This document shows positions 63,203-64,000 of a stretch of DNA of 64,000 nucleotides, one piece after another. The stretch spans positions 3,220,501 to 3,284,500 of the forward strand of contig NZ_CP090953.1 of the NCBI RefSeq assembly GCF_021513175.1. Reading direction: 5' to 3'. The position numbers and the translations under genes are program-made. This DNA is from Sphingomonas sp. S2-65. Its GTDB lineage: Bacteria; Pseudomonadota; Alphaproteobacteria; Sphingomonadales; Sphingomonadaceae. How positions within the stretch are numbered: the stretch's first letter is position 1; the number at the start of each line of letters is the position of its first letter. The notes beneath the pieces were generated by a model. It was not told where the DNA came from. It ran no database searches and saw only the letters and a list, made by a program, of their open reading frames with translations.

Positions 63203-64000
63203 TTGATTTCTCCTGAACGCCCGTTCGCGAAGGCGGTGAGCGCGTCTGCAACTGCTTGTGGGTTTTCTTCGGCGAGCCAATGGCCAGCGCCCGGAATGAC
63301 GCCGACGGAAACGTCGGCGGCGACTTCCTCCATCATCGGCCCGATGCGGTCGGCGTATCTGCCGCCTGCGCCGGCGAGTGCCAGCACCGGCATCCGGAGC
63401 GCCCCTTGCTCTGCCTGAAGCCGTCGGTTGTCGGATACGTCCTTGGCGAACGAGCGGTAGAGTTCGAAGCCCGCTCGCATTCCGCCGGGTTGCGAGAAGT
63501 TACGGACGTAGCTCTGGAACGCCTCGTAATCGATGGCCGAGGCGTCGAAGGCCATGTCATGGTAGTAGCGCTCAAGATACAAGGCCTCGCGGCCCTGCGT
63601 GAGTGCCTCGGGCAGGTCAGGCGCCTGGTGGAAGTGGAAGTGCCACACCTTCGTTCCGTCGCGCGAGACCTCGTCGAACATCCGGGTGCCCGGTATGACG
63701 GAGTCCAGGATCGCAAGCCGGCTGGTGCGTTCGGGGAAGCGGCGCGCGAAGGCGTAGGCGACCATCGCTCCGATGTCGTGACCGACCACCGTCACAGGGC
63801 CTGTGACGCCTAATTGGTCAAGCATGCCTGCAAGGTCGCCGGCCAACGTCAGCTTGTCGTAGCCGGCCGGTGGGCGGGCCGAGCCGCCCGCACCCCGCAG
63901 ATCAGGCATCACCAGTCGGAAGCCAGCGGCGAGCAGCGGTTCCACTGTCTTGCGCCATGCGATCCCCATCTCGGGATAGCCATGGATTAGCAAAAGGACT
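63199..64000 (-). CDS. Alpha/beta hydrolase, epoxide hydrolase/dehalogenase-like (partial)
   Basis: The gene runs off the right edge of the window, so the N-terminus is missing. The visible part (267 residues) starts LLIHGYPEMGIAW with the oxyanion HGYP motif. The nucleophile is an Asp in VVGHDIGAMVAYAFA, as in epoxide hydrolases and haloalkane dehalogenases, and the final His is in GAGHWLAEENP. The stop overlaps the aldehyde dehydrogenase start. Epoxide or halide substrate would fit the following dehydrogenase and reductase genes. Confidence 0.87.
   Translation of the reverse strand, partial: VLLLIHGYPEMGIAWRKTVEPLLAAGFRLVMPDLRGAGGSARPPAGYDKLTLAGDLAGMLDQLGVTGPVTVVGHDIGAMVAYAFARRFPERTSRLAILDSVIPGTRMFDEVSRDGTKVWHFHFHQAPDLPEALTQGREALYLERYYHDMAFDASAIDYEAFQSYVRNFSQPGGMRAGFELYRSFAKDVSDNRRLQAEQGALRMPVLALAGAGGRYADRIGPMMEEVAADVSVGVIPGAGHWLAEENPQAVADALTAFANGRSGEIK

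Noticed and set aside
62054..63418. 454-codon plus-strand frame opposite the aldehyde dehydrogenase
   Set aside because: The dehydrogenase active site is intact on the minus strand and the plus-strand product has no motif.

Overview
The window is a GC-rich, gene-dense stretch that looks like an alphaproteobacterium of the Sphingomonas/Sphingobium group. Pointers are small proteins resembling sphingomonad DUF families (DUF5818, DUF6961), a TonB-dependent receptor fed by a FecI/FecR pair, frequent ATGA stop/start overlaps, and a paralogous-looking HU and S21. No rRNA or tRNA gene and no CRISPR array was seen. Much of the window has the mosaic make-up of an accessory region or genomic island.

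1-16.5 kb: DNA-transaction genes. There is a helix-turn-helix protein with a decayed transposase-like core, a GTPase with an integrase-like N-terminus (1969-4248), and a divergent solitary Cas2-like gene (4344-4667). The last two are separated by an exact 20-bp inverted repeat. A PD-(D/E)XK nuclease-like protein, HU, S21 and an ArsR-type repressor with a palindromic operator follow. A four-gene unit (7908-15440) carries an unknown protein, a DnaQ-like protein with a broken active site, and AddB-like and AddA-like helicase-nucleases.

16.5-23.3 kb: a subtilisin-type lipoprotein with a long C-terminal domain, a small secreted protein, and a minus-strand phage/plasmid-like set including a CHC2 zinc-finger primase-like protein and a frameshifted DUF6961-like gene.

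23.5-27.0 kb: a tightly overlapping six-gene operon. It encodes a three-polypeptide cobalt-type nitrile hydratase or thiocyanate hydrolase relative (His-rich alpha-like chain, CTLCSC metal site), an aquaporin-like channel, a DUF302 protein and a NiCoT cobalt/nickel transporter. A lone ubiquitin-like beta-grasp protein lies just beyond.

28-34.2 kb: ECF sigma, FecR anti-sigma, a soluble PAS histidine kinase and an STN-domain TonB receptor, which together look like one surface-signalling locus.

34.5-51.5 kb: a defence island. An XRE regulator diverges from dndBCDE-dndA (DNA phosphorothioation). Facing it is a seven-gene minus-strand operon (48685 to 41044): PLD-helicase, small protein, DndD-like SMC ATPase, 150-aa protein, membrane protein, second DGQHR protein and PD-(D/E)XK protein. 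This is the best candidate for an under-described system, namely a phosphorothioate-linked restriction or interference module unlike DndFGH. A SIR2-like protein and an XRE regulator follow.

51.6-64 kb: a frameshifted isoprenylcysteine-methyltransferase-like gene, a single-domain response regulator, an MFS exporter overlapping a lactonase-like metallo-hydrolase, and redox/detoxification genes (SDR, MDR-type oxidoreductase, aldo/keto reductase, aldehyde dehydrogenase, alpha/beta hydrolase) with two LysR regulators.
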